Below, one piece after another: positions 1 to 12,836 of a stretch of 64,000 nt of DNA. Position numbers and translations under genes: made by a program. The stretch is from Chrysoporthe austroafricana (Eukaryota; Ascomycota; Sordariomycetes; Diaporthales; Cryphonectriaceae), in the NCBI GenBank assembly GCA_001051155.2, contig JYIP02000002.1:4879315-4943314 (forward strand). Direction: 5' to 3'. Under the pieces are notes generated by a model. That model saw only the letters and a list, made by a program, of their open reading frames with translations. It was not told the origin of the DNA and ran no database searches. Within the stretch, counting starts at the first letter, position 1; every line of letters starts with the position of its first letter.

Positions 1-664
1 GGATACCTGCCGGAACATGAGAGCTTCTGCAACTCGGCCCCCATGGGTCAAGTATCTTCCTCTCAGACACGTACCCAGTTATCCTTCTGCCATACTGTCT
101 CAGGGACGCCGTCCCAGCCAGTTGAGTAAATGGCGCTCTTCTTAGAACCCACTGTTCTCATATGTCCTACCTCTTCACATATCTTGAAAGGCGTCAATAT
201 AGTGCTCGAGCAGCAGCCTACGCGAAGTTCGGCGTCACCTCTTCGTTACATCCGGTCTCGGATTTCGCGCAGACAACGTGAGAAATGACATCTCATTTTA
301 CTCGGCCTTATTGTTCTGCCCTGTCTTGACTGCCTGCCTATCCACCTGCAACTTCAACGTGTGTGTGAGTCGTGTTCATAGCTCCCGAGACTATTAGAGC
401 AACCTCTGCGCCGACGCCAATCGGAAAGCGTATATACAAGTCCGACAAACTTTTTCAAGTGGTGATGAGCGGGTAGGGAAAAGAAGTACCATCCTACTAT
501 CCTGAAAGCAGAGCCAATCAACGCAAGGTTAACACACCTCAAGCCCGCAAATGCCGTATCGTTGACCATCGACGCCTGTACGCCACAAAGACCTTTCCAT
601 TCAATAATTTTACCCCTTTTCCGGATGATTCCCGAAACCACACTGTTGCATTATATCACATTAC
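1..664. other. intergenic, downstream of DUF2415 gene
   Basis: No supportable gene. Short open frames here have no recognisable protein features. The right edge is the 3' end of the minus-strand DUF2415 gene, so part of this is probably its 3' UTR. Confidence 0.6.
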
Positions 665-3107
665 TCAGCGCATGGTAAGGCTGGGGAAGAACTTCCTGCT
701 GAACGTGTCGACCTGGAACTCGTACACGCCGTCCTCGGCACCGACAATCCTAGAAAAAGGTGGTCAGCGGGCGAGGAATGATAGTCAGAAACACTGGGCT
801 GACTTACAGAATACGCCCGTCGTCGCTCCACGCCAGCCCAGCCGTACCATCAGGCTCGTGGTCGGACCGATGCGTGTTCTGCACGGCCCGGTCAGCCATC
901 CGGGCTCGCATCCGCGGGCCTGGCGTCTCCGCGTCCTGATCGCGGTGGCGGAGAATTGTGTTCCAGACCGACGCGAGGTAGTCTCTCGAGCGTTCCAAGT
1001 TGGACTCGCCTTGGCCTGGCTCGTAGTTGGATGCAGAACCCAACACGTCGAACGTACTCTGATACAGATTCTCGAGGTCAGCGCTAGAGTCGGTGGCAGG
1101 GTTGTCTGAGCGAGAGGGTCCCATGTTCTGCTGGTACGTAGCCACATGGGTACGGATCGCGCGAAGGGTAGTTACGACATTGGCGGCGCGCTCCGCAGGT
1201 GTTAAGGCCCCCTCGGCAGTTGTGAGGCGACGGGCACGCGCGCGCTCCGACTGCAGCTCGCGGTGACGATCTCGCTGGGTATCGGCTTGGTCACTCACGC
1301 GGTAGTTGTTCCTAATGTCCCTAGTAATCGAATTCTCGCGTGCCGAGGCCGCCCGGCTCTGCAGGCGCTCGATCAGCCTTGTCCCAGCAGCTGGGATGCC
1401 GCGAGCAGCAGCAGCCTGGTCTCGACGCCTCCGCTGCTCCGTGAGGGCCTCCAATATCAGCGTCTCCTCCGGGTTCAGAGGTGGGTGGTAATCCGTGGGC
1501 GGTCGTCGCGCCGCCCGTCGCGCCGCGGTTTCGCTCGAGTCTACCAAGGCTAGCTCACCCCGCTCGTTCCTCTCAAGCAGGCGCGGGTCAATTGAGCCCC
1601 TCTCGGTGACCATCATGTGGTCATAGCCATCGTAATCGTTGAGGTCCAAGATCTGGCGCGAGATGTAGTTGCTTCGAATGTCGGCAACTCCAATATGGCC
1701 ACGGTGCTCCGTCCAGGCCAAGAGGTCGAAAGGTCCTGGACAGAAGGCCATATCTCGAATCGCTCCGATCTCCTTGGGCCTTGAAGACGTGAAGGTGGTG
1801 ATGAGAGGGTCGACGCCGGGCGTTGTGAAGGCTGCGGTCTCGAAGACCGAGATGACTCCGTACTGGGTGCCGACCGCGAGGTAACGGCCAGTGCTCGAGA
1901 AGCAAGCCGCAAAACTGCCACGTTCGTCAGAACGGTCACCTTTCACCTGGCTCTTGAGATGTGTCTTGGCGCATAGCTTCCACTCAAAGTCCACAGGATC
2001 CTTGCGAGTGAACAAACCCTGTCCGGGAGGCTGCTTGGGGACTCTCTGGTGGACGTAGAGGTACGGATCGTCGCAGATCGCAACAAGCAGCTGGCCGTCT
2101 GGTGATATCAGCGCCCGGTTGACGTAGTCAGGATAAGAGAGCTCCTCCACAGCCTCCTGATCCTCCAGACCCACGATGGTAACGTGCTTGTCGTTATTCG
2201 CCAGCACTGCCACAGACGGGGAGTATGCGCCCCTGGCCCTGCCGGCGTCGGAGCTGGGAGGAAACCAGAGGGTGATGCAGTTGACGCGCTCCTTGCCGAA
2301 GGTCTTTGAGCGAGCAACGAGACTCTTGCCGTTGGGGTTAGCATCCGGCCTAGGGCTCCCTGGAATCAAGGGCGGCATGGAGTCGGCGGAGTCGGATGAG
2401 GTGTCTAGGACCAGCTGCAGTCGATCGTCGCCGGTGAGTGCCTGCATGTGGTCGCGAAAGGCGTCGAGCACCTCGGATGAGGAGCGGCCATTCTCGATGT
2501 GGTTTCGAATGTAGCTTATGGAAGGATCGGTGGTGGCGATACTGGCCCGGTCGCGCTCGCTGCTCTCGCCAGCCTCCTTTACCTGAAAGCCGACGAACTC
2601 GCCATTCTCCCCACCACAACACACCCAACCGTTCCCGGCGACCAGGCAGCGGGGAACGAAGGTAAGCAGCTTGACGACCTCGCTCTCATGGGCGGCAGTG
2701 TCGAGCCTGTGGACTTGCGTATTCCCATTGCCTCCTATATAGTAGACATGCTGCGGGGAGGACAGACCGATCTGCGATCGCAGCTGCCAGTGCCTGAAAC
2801 ACCAGAGTTTAGCAAGACGTATCGGGCGACGAGAGGGCGCTCGGCGTTGGGGGCGTACTCGCAGTGCAGACCGACACGGTAGTGTCGTCTGGGCTTCTTG
2901 AGGATGAGGGCGTCGGTTGGATGATATCTGCACGCAGGCTCCCGTCAGTCAGGCTGAACAACACTCGACGGCTGTCGCGAACAGGAGGCGACGGCGGCGG
3001 CGACGGGCTGTGTGTGTATCGTGATGCAGACCGTCGCGGATCTCACGAGGCCCGGAGGCCCCGAAGGATCGCATGAGCACGTACATTGCATGATCCGTGA
3101 CGGCCAT
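665..3107 (-). pseudogene. DUF2415 / WD40-like beta-propeller protein, apparent frameshifts in the 5' exon
   Basis: Likely a fungal WD40-type protein with a DUF2415 domain of unknown biochemical role. The long frame carries the family hallmark near its centre (FCPGPFDLLAWTEHRGHIG, then VADIRSNYISRQILDLNDYD), preceded by blade-like segments such as YYIGGNGNTQVHRLD. A 58-nt intron (750-807, donor GTAAGT, acceptor CTAG) joins the long exon to a last exon at 665-749 ending PSLTMR. The natural ATG is probably 3105-3107 (MAVTDHAMYVLMRSFG), but that frame meets TGA at 2949-2951. Coding-like sequence then continues in a second frame (VRDSRRVLFSLTDGSLRADI), a third (RHYRVGLHCEYAPNAERP), and finally returns to the first frame at QHVYYIGG. 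Each step equals one missing base. No ATG opens the long frame near its start; its leftmost start-like codon is GTG at 2933. Either the gene is damaged or the assembly has indels. The domain call is from memory of the family and fairly secure; the frameshift reading is inference. Confidence 0.7.
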
Positions 3108-3698
3108 GTTGCCGGGCGTGAGGCTCCAAGCTTCAAGGCCACCGAGGCATGGACGGAGTCCGAGATGATGCGTACGGGAAAAGTGATGTCAACGGAAATG
3201 CGCCGAAAGGGAGATTAGCAAGAGGAGCGAAGAGGTGGGCCGTGCGCTCTCTGTGGGTAGGCTGCGAGGTCGTGGTGGTTGATCCGGCGATGTAGGATAG
3301 TGTGGGTAGGGTGGTGATGTGTAGAGATGTTGTGCAGGAGATGGAGGCGGGAGTTGTTGGCGTGCTGTGGTATGGGATTGAAAGATTGAAAGTGGTAGCC
3401 CAGGGCTTCCGTCATTGGCGACTATATTCGTATGAATGGATGAATGAACGAGGCGCCCGACACGGGACATTAATAAAGGTCGCTCGCTGGGATTGGAGTA
3501 AGGTCCTGAGTACTTACGACTGCAGTGGCTGTGCATGCACATGTGAGGTCCCCAGTACCTGGCTCTCCAATCTCGGCTCTGCACAACCACCACCACACGA
3601 GGTCTGGCACATCGCATTGCTTCTGCCCAGATACACATGTATTCTTTGCACAGTCAGAAGTCTGTACTGCTAACTACGTAGGGCAGACAGCACCATGC

Positions 3699-3712
3699 TC
3701 TGGCATGCCAGA
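3699..3712. repeat. 14-bp perfect palindrome TCTGGCATGCCAGA
   Basis: The sequence equals its own reverse complement over 14 bp. It lies in the shared upstream region of the DUF2415 and SSC1 genes. It could bind a dimeric regulator, but no factor is identified. Confidence 0.5.
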
Positions 3713-4084
3713 TACTGACATATAGACCAAGAGCATGTGGCAGCTGGGCATGCTCTCCACCCAGACAGCAGGCAGGGTACCTCTGGGATGGGATGATTCC
3801 ACAGCAGTGCCCTATCTGCCTGTCTGGTCCAGGGCCTGAGCTGTCAGGATGGCTGGCTGCAGTGCGACATCTAGTGTAGAGGCCATCCGCTCCTCTGTCT
3901 ATGGTCTAATATCTGCGTATCTTGTTGGGTTGTCGTGCTCGTTATTGTTAATCATTCGCGTCTGTTGGTGCTTTAGATCGAGGCCGGATGCAGGGACAAG
4001 GATGAACGAGCCCAGGTATTGTGCACGATCCACCAGCTGGTCATAGCGCCCCCAGGCTGGCAGGCAAATTTTCGCCGTCCCGCA

Positions 4085-4097
4085 GAAGCTTCTCGAC
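4085..4097 (+). promoter_or_regulatory. heat-shock-element-like site upstream of SSC1
   Basis: GAAGCTTC gives a tail-to-head nGAAnnTTCn pair. A weak third unit (GAC) follows in correct 5-bp spacing. It sits about 200 bp before the SSC1 start, where an Hsf1 site is expected for a heat-inducible mitochondrial chaperone. Assignment is by consensus only. Confidence 0.4.
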
Positions 4098-4292
4098 CGG
4101 CAGCGTCATGAATTTTTCTGCTGCAGCTTTTTTTCTCTCGCTCCCATCTGTCCGACGTGCTCAACCGACCACCACCCGGACTCTCCATCAACACCACCTC
4201 TCTCCTTTTTTCAGTCGCATCGTCAAGCGATTCTCTTTCGACTCCCTTCTACATCTTCACTGGTAGAGACGTTTCCCGCCTATCAGTCCAAA

Positions 4293-6469
<2,177 letters not shown>

Positions 6470-6978
6470 ACGGCGGCTCGGCTAAATCGGATAAAAGCTT
6501 CTTTATACCCACTTGTTACACCACTTTTCGGTCATGCGTTCTAGCGGCGCGACAGCACGATAGACCCCCTCCTCATCTTCTCTCTTGTACCTACTTGTAT
6601 TCTAAAACCCGACTTCTTCCTCCTGGCAGCTCAAGCTGCCATTCTTCTCACCACATCTAATGCAGCAACGGGCCGGGGAAGGCGTTTGTGAGCATCAAAA
6701 CGTTTCTGCTTTCTTGGTTTTTTGGCTTGGCCATCTGAATGGGTTCTGGATGACAACGATGGCATGGTCTCTGGGGGGAAGCTATCTCTACATGTGTGTA
6801 AATTACTAGATGTTATCGACGAAACGATAATATGACATCCCCCCTCAAGAATTATTGACTACCCCTCGCTGTGGTATTGTCTGTGTCTAAATCTGTAGTT
6901 ACGTCCTACCCGCTAAATTGTGATACATCGTTATATCGAATCTTTATGAACATAAATATACCGTTGTTATACGTGGTT
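6470..6978. other. convergent 3' intergenic region
   Basis: About 510 bp between the 3' ends of SSC1 and the multicopper oxidase gene, AT-rich in its right half. Probably both 3' UTRs. No gene seen. Confidence 0.6.
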
Positions 6979-9516
6979 TTATACCCTCGTCAATGGCAAT
7001 GTATCGCTTCGGTCACCACGCGCCAGGCAGAAGCTCTGCGTCAGCGCCCTGGCTTCCGGGTCCATATTGTGCACCAAAAGTTTCAGATCCTCCGGCCGCT
7101 CTAGAAATGAGGCAGCCATGCCCGCTGCGAGGGACGGGTCGTCAGCTGGACTGGAGGGGACACACGAACCTACGTGAAGCCGCAGGTGGGAGGGGGGGCG
7201 GGCTCACCTTCTAGATGCCACGCAACGTGACAATGCAGGATCCACAAGCCGGGGTTGTCGGCCCTGAAGCGGATGACGACGTGAGACTGCTCCGGCACGG
7301 TGAAGGTGTCCCGGCGCATGGGGTTCTCCAGGCTCCACGTCGTCGCGGACGAGGACGGGCCGGCGTACCGCCCTGGCCCCCAGCCTACGATCTGCACGGT
7401 ATGCCCTGCGCTCCGTTATTCAGCAAACAACAAGACCGTCTCACACCCATCCGGAGAAAGGAGGGGGGGGGGGATAAGTAGCGACCACACATACCGTGCA
7501 TGTGAAAGGGGTGCTCCATGGTATCCAGGCTGTTCACGGCCACCTGCACCGTCCCTGCGCCGCCGGGGACGAGCAGGACCTGCTGGTCGAGCCGGAAGCC
7601 CCAGTTGTTGTACGCGCCCCCGCCGCCGGGCTCGAAGTCCTGCTCCAGCGCCTGCCACAGCGTCGCGTCGTCGCCGTACGGCGCCCACGAGGTCCTGTTG
7701 ACGAAGATGCGGTTGACGGCGCCGACTTGGCGGAACTGGAAGTCGACGGCGTACCGCGGGTCCGCTGGGGCGAGCCCGTAGGCCGGCTCTGCGCGCCGCG
7801 GGGCGGGCGCGTCGAAGGGGAGGTCGTAGCACCCCCACGGGTTGCGGCCGCCTGACGTGTCGGCGTGGGCGGCGTCGAGATCGTCCGGGGCCTCGCTGTC
7901 AGATGCACCGTCGTATCTCAGCACGCCCCGCGCCTCGTACCCGATGCTCTCGAGCCCGCTTGAGCTGTACGTGCCGAACGGCAGGAAGCACTCCCTCTCC
8001 AGCGCCGAGCGGATGGTGTACTCACCCCCGGCCGCCTGGTTCGCGTTCACGATGACTGAGTACCGCTGTCCTATGTTCACGTGCACGCCGCTGCTCGTGA
8101 TCGGGTCGATCTCGACACCGTCGATCTCCACGATCGTGAGCTCGTGGGAATCGATGCTGAACCAGTAGGAGAAATAGGAGGAGTGGTTGATCAGTCGGAT
8201 GCGGCGTGTCGAGCCGGGCCTGATGCTCGTCGTGTAGGTCTTCCCGCCGCCGCATGGTGGTGCGCTGGGCTCTTGGTCGGAGGTGAAGGTGGTGGATGTG
8301 ATGGAGCAATTGTAGGTGCTGTGCCCGTTGAGGAGGAGGTTGTCGGACAGCGGCTCGACGCCGGCCTCGTCCGGGTCCCAGGGGGAGGAGGGGGAGAGGT
8401 AGGATGCTGCAAGCTGAGGGGAGATCTCATCAATATCATGTCGAATCTCGAAGGGGCCGGACTCTGCGTGCTTACCTCTCCTGCAAAGGCATGATAGTTC
8501 TCACCCAGGAAAAGGATCTCATCATCGTCCGGCTCGGGGACCGCCTCGTCCGGATCATGGATGACCTTTTCAGACAAGTTTTAGCAGGAGTCAATCGATC
8601 CCGCCAAACCTCCCCTATGCCTTCTTCTCTCACCACAGCAGCAGGAGGTCAAACTCACAATCGGTCCATAGAGCCCATCAGTAAACTGCACCCCGGCGTG
8701 CGCGTGCCACCAGAAGGTGCCCCTCTGCCCGGCGACGACGAACTCGTACGTCCACGTCCCGCCCGCCGCCGGGATCCCGCACTGGGTCACGCCGGCGACG
8801 CCGTCCATCCACGGCGAGCCGCCCTGCCTGATCCCGTGGAAGTGGATGCTCGTCGTCGTGTTCGGCATGAGGTTGTTCACCCGCACGCGGACCGTGTCGC
8901 CCATGTTGGCCTCGATCAGGGGCCCCGGGGACTGACCGTTGGCGAGAATCATGGGCTTGTAGAAGCCGTCGGGCGCGGCGAGCGCGTAAGAGATATTAAA
9001 CTCGAATTCCCGGACGGTCGGGCTGCGGGATGTGCGGAAGCCGGTCTTGAGGCTGAGCTCCCTCTCGTTGACGAGCTGTGCGATGGGTATGATGGGGAGG
9101 TCGTCTGGGATGCCATATTCGTTGTAGGAGGGCGCACCCGGCTCATCGAAGATACTCAATAAAGAATCATAATACGGTATCCCCAGTCCCAGTCCGCCAC
9201 CCACACCGATGCCGACTGCAAAGGCGACAAAAACAAGTACCAGAACCCTGACAGACGGTACAAACCTGAGCCAGTCTGCCCTTAGCCTTGGCAACTGCTG
9301 TGAGAGGTCGACGTCCTCGAACTCCTCGTCCTCCTCCTCTGCAATCGTCGCCAAGAGCTTCGCGATGGAGGCATCCTCTCGACGCGCCGGGTAGAGACTG
9401 CGAACTGACGCGATGATGCCTTGCAGGCCACCTGACCTCGTGGTGCTGGGCGGCGGAATGAGGTTCGCCGCCTCGCCCGATTTCTCGTCGAACTCATGGC
9501 TCATTTTACGTGTCAT
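6979..9516 (-). CDS. membrane-anchored multicopper oxidase (laccase/ascorbate-oxidase-like)
   Basis: Three-cupredoxin copper oxidase that should couple one-electron oxidation of a phenol, ascorbate or metal to reduction of oxygen to water. Five exons (8659-9516, 8476-8565, 7495-8413, 7208-7405, 6979-7124) give 736 residues. All four copper motifs are intact: HFHG (225-228), WWHAHAG (269-275), HPFHMHGH (617-624), and [12 protein letters not shown] (680-691), where H680, C681, H682, H686 and axial M691 supply type 1, 2 and 3 ligands. Instead of a cleavable signal there are about 88 polar residues, including an [11 protein letters not shown] stretch, then one hydrophobic segment (about 90-113, [20 protein letters not shown]). 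This predicts a type II protein with the catalytic part outside. Classical Fet3 ferroxidases are anchored at the C-terminus, so the substrate is uncertain. A second ATG at residue 5 is a possible start. The third intron has 11 consecutive G on the plus strand (7463-7473). Confidence 0.93.
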
Positions 9517-10094
9517 AAAAGATGAATGAGATGGTGTCTCTGGCTACTCACGCGCCAAGGCAGCAATAGACTCATTGCGACGAAGCAAGGGAGGACTTAC
9601 TGTGTTGATTAGACAGTTTGTTGACGTCGCGGTACCCGGCATTCCAAGCATGACAGGGGGACTTTGTGGATCAAGGCACAATTGAGGTGTGAATTGAGTA
9701 AGTGCGCTGTCTTTGTGCTGATAGGGGCCACCGCCCCGCGTCGCGTCTAGACAACGCCCTTGATAATCCAACAATGAGCCGGCTTGACGAGTATCTTCCA
9801 AAAGGCCACACTAAAGTGGCTCATATTCATGATCCTCTCCGGTGGAGTATCTCGCGTCCCCTCTCCTGACACCATCCATTCCTGCCCGCTCCGGAAATTC
9901 ATCTCCAGGCCTCGTCCCAATGGGCCCGGCTCAACAGAGTATCCAGTAAGACGCCACAGATGCTTTCCAGTAGGACAGGTAAACACCACCAACACCTCTC
10001 TTGCCCACGGCCACCCTTTCAGGAGAGGACCGCAGCCCTTCCATTAGTAGTTTTAAATTGGGGCATCCGCATCATGTCCAGACGGATGGATCCG
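9517..10094. other. intergenic between the multicopper oxidase and SRP68
   Basis: About 580 bp holding the promoter of the oxidase and the 3' end of SRP68. No supportable coding frame. Confidence 0.6.
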
Positions 10095-12038
10095 TTAACC
10101 CCGTCCAAATCCGAACCATCCCTTCTTAGCAGGCTGCTTCTCAGAATCCGGCTGCACGGTAGTCTTGTTCTGGGGGACCTTGGCCTTCTCTGTCTGCGTC
10201 GTAGGATACTGCACATAGTTCCAAGCGACGTCCAGGAACAAGGGCTTGACAGGAATTGGCTCCAGCTTCGGCGGGTACGTGACCACATTCTCGAGATCGA
10301 CACCTTCAGAGGAATATTGTACCAGTCTCTCAATCAGGGGACGTTTTGCCGCGTTTATGTCCTTATTATTGGCCTGCTTGCGCAGGTTTGAGATCTCGAC
10401 AAGGGCCCGGGTGCGCTGCAGCTCGCCCTTCAGGAGACCCTGAAGAAAGGCAGCTTCGTTTTGGGAAACTTCGATCGTCTTGAGCCCGCCATCATTGCCT
10501 TCGCTGTGCTTAACGAGGACTGGCATGGCGGCCTCGCACTGATCAAAGGCGTATTTGGTTAGGGCCAGAGCATTGGCTGCGTTGCCAATCAGTGAGTGCG
10601 AACGAGCGATGGCAAGGGACCTAGCGGGTTGTTAGTTACATAGAACGTAAGCAGATGGTGTTGCAGGAACTCACTTCAATGCTGTGAAGTACTTCGTCAC
10701 AGCATCGATCTCTGCTGCGAGGTGCTCGTCTGCTGCGACTCCCGGCAGCTCGTTGGCGACCTCCAGGCTCTGCAGTGTTTTAGTGTACAGGTTGACCTTC
10801 TTCTCCTGCTGTTTGACTTGTTGGCTGTCCTTGATCAAGGGCTGATCGACTGCCGGCAGGTTTCTCTTGCTCTTCAGACTGGGTCCATCCCCCAGCACCG
10901 CACCGTCCTTCTCGCCCATCAACACCCTATTGCGACCTATCTGCCAGCTCAGCAAGTCGTACTTGAGTTTCGTGCGCAGGATGGCCAGATTTTGCATGCG
11001 CGAGTCGCCCTGGGCAACGCCCTGTTCCTTGAGCTCGTCAATTGCCTGTTGTGTAGCGTCCACGGCGTCATTGCTGATCTCGAGCACGGCATCGTAAGCT
11101 TCCGCCTTGCTGTTTGGTCGCAGATCTGAAGAAGTATTGAGTTTCTGGGATAGTTCTGCAGTAGCGCTCTCGAGAGCCTCCAGTTTCAGCGCGATCTCGG
11201 CGTCTTCCACAGGTACCTTCCTGTCTCTCCATGTCGTGAACCTCAAGGCACCGCCATCGGTCATAGTCGTATCCTCGTCCTCCTTCAAGAAACTTGGCGC
11301 AACGTCATCGACCCTCGACACTAGAGCGTCGTCGGATTGCGGGAAATGCTTCTTGGCGAGGGCAAGTATGGAGAGAGTGGTTGGTATGTCAAGCTGGCGC
11401 TGTGCGAAACGCAGAGGGGTGTCGACCGAGTCCGAAACGAAGTCCTTGAAAGTGTTGCCCTCAAGGGATGAACCTGGCAGGGCTGTGTAGATGATCTTGG
11501 CGATAGAGTAGCTCTCGAGACACTGCTGCCACTTCTTGCCACGGAAGTAAGAATCGCCCTTGAGAACTGCCGCATATGCCCATGCGCTCAGAACGTCGGC
11601 CGAGCTCGCACCGCTCTCCTTGTCTGCCAGCGTGGCGACCAGCTTCTCGACGATCTTGGTGGCCTGGACTAGCTTCGAGATGACCTGCGATCGGGTCTCG
11701 CTATTGATGTCATCCCGTGACCGCCATGCCATCGACTTGGCCCAGCATCGTTCGGCAGTGAGGAGAGGCACTTGTATGAACCTGAGGCAGTGGTTAGCCC
11801 AGTCTCTTGTGTGCTCCACACCACCGGACCCAGAGGGAACTCACTCGTGGTTCTGAGCTAGCTGCGAGGGTGTCACCTCGAGATTAGAGTGGTGCTTGGC
11901 CGGGTTCTTGTCCTGAATGCCAAGCCTCTTCTTGGTGCTCCTCAGTCGCGTGGTCAACCGCGAAGTGTATGCGCTGTAGTCGTTGGCGTAGTCGAGCAGC
12001 TCGAGCCTCGTCTCGAGGATAAACTTGGTCGCGTCCAT
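10095..12038 (-). CDS. srp68: signal recognition particle subunit SRP68
   Basis: SRP68 binds the 7S RNA as a heterodimer with SRP72 in the S domain of the cytosolic particle that targets ribosomes to the ER. Exons 11845-12038, 10675-11781 and 10095-10620 give 608 residues. The N-terminus (MDATKFILETRLELLDYAND, then YSAYTSRLTTRLRSTKKRLG) matches the RNA-binding module of the family. The middle is helical and rich in TPR-like pairs (AWAYAAVLKGDSYFRGKKWQ). The end is the conserved lysine/glycine tail KKGWFGFGRG. Intron borders are gtgagt..cag and gtgagt..tag; the phases fit. In-frame sequence continues upstream of this ATG but looks like 5' UTR (low-complexity P/S/H), so the start at 12038 is preferred. 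Confidence 0.95.
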
Positions 12039-12190
12039 GGTCGCGTCGTAGCTACTCCCACACGCACACAAGGAGCGTGGACTGGACACGTATGAGAGTG
12101 TATGAGCGGGGGGGGGAGGAAGGTGTGTTGGGTCGTTGGAGGACACTGCAGGTCGTGATAGAGGCCCAGTAGATACAAGACGTTGAGCTG

Positions 12191-12394
12191 CTAAAGCCAC
12201 CAGCGTAGAAAAAGTGCCCCGCCAGAAGCTAGCCCAAAGGTGCTGAGGTTCCAGGGCCGCACAGTGCTATCCTGTACTGTCTCCAGCGATAACGGACCGG
12301 GTCCGTCCCGCCGTAGCTCCTGATCCCTGTCGCCGAAAAACGCGGGCGGCACAAGCTCTCCGGCGCAGGCAGTCGAAAGATCCATCGACGACAT
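12191..12394 (-). CDS. possible small tail-anchored protein, 67 aa
   Basis: A short frame with its own ATG, 153 bp upstream of SRP68 on the same strand. It encodes a polar N-terminal half (PPAFFGDRDQELRRDGPG) and a hydrophobic C-terminus (STFGLASGGALFLRWWL) that could act as a membrane anchor. Codon choice looks coding-like, with G/C often in third position. I do not recognise a family. It could equally be part of the 5' leader of SRP68 or of the divergent PPR gene. Confidence 0.35.
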   Translation of the reverse strand: MSSMDLSTACAGELVPPAFFGDRDQELRRDGPGPLSLETVQDSTVRPWNLSTFGLASGGALFLRWWL

Positions 12395-12836
12395 TTTCAG
12401 ACTCTCTTGCGGGTCAAGCACCAAGGCGCAACGCTGCTCCGCCCCTCACAACCCAGCTCGTCGCGTACGATTCGCTACCAGGTGTCTCGCTTTGGATCTA
12501 GGAGTCCTGCCACCCCGTCTCCAGTCCACCTGTTCATTACGAAAATCTGCAGACCGCGGGCTGGGCGCAGCTCGACGAGCTGTCTGGGGAGGAAGCAAAC
12601 TTGTCGAGCACGACGGCGAGAAGCACGGGATCACATACTCAGCATGAAGCACGTAAGGGCAGACCCTCCAACATAGTCAACGCTAGAGGTGAACAAGGTC
12701 AGGAGCCAGGCCAGAAGCCGACATCTGCTGATCTGCTGTGGTACTTCGCAACGGCGCAGTCTTTTCCTCCTATCATGACCTGATACGAAGCAACGTTCTT
12801 CTCGAACCGAACACTCCGCGCCGTGCCCTCATGCCA
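12395..12836. other. divergent promoter region upstream of the PPR gene
   Basis: About 440 bp between the small minus-strand frame and the PPR gene. Open sequence precedes the PPR start in frame but begins at a non-ATG codon and looks like leader. No other feature seen. Confidence 0.5.

Larger units (their letters stand above)
3108..4292. other. divergent promoter region between the DUF2415 gene and SSC1
   Basis: About 1.2 kb between divergent genes. Open frames here are proline/serine-rich and look non-coding. It holds a 14-bp perfect palindrome (3699-3712), a CAGG/CTGCC-rich patch (about 3720-3850) and a heat-shock-element-like site at 4085. Confidence 0.6.
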
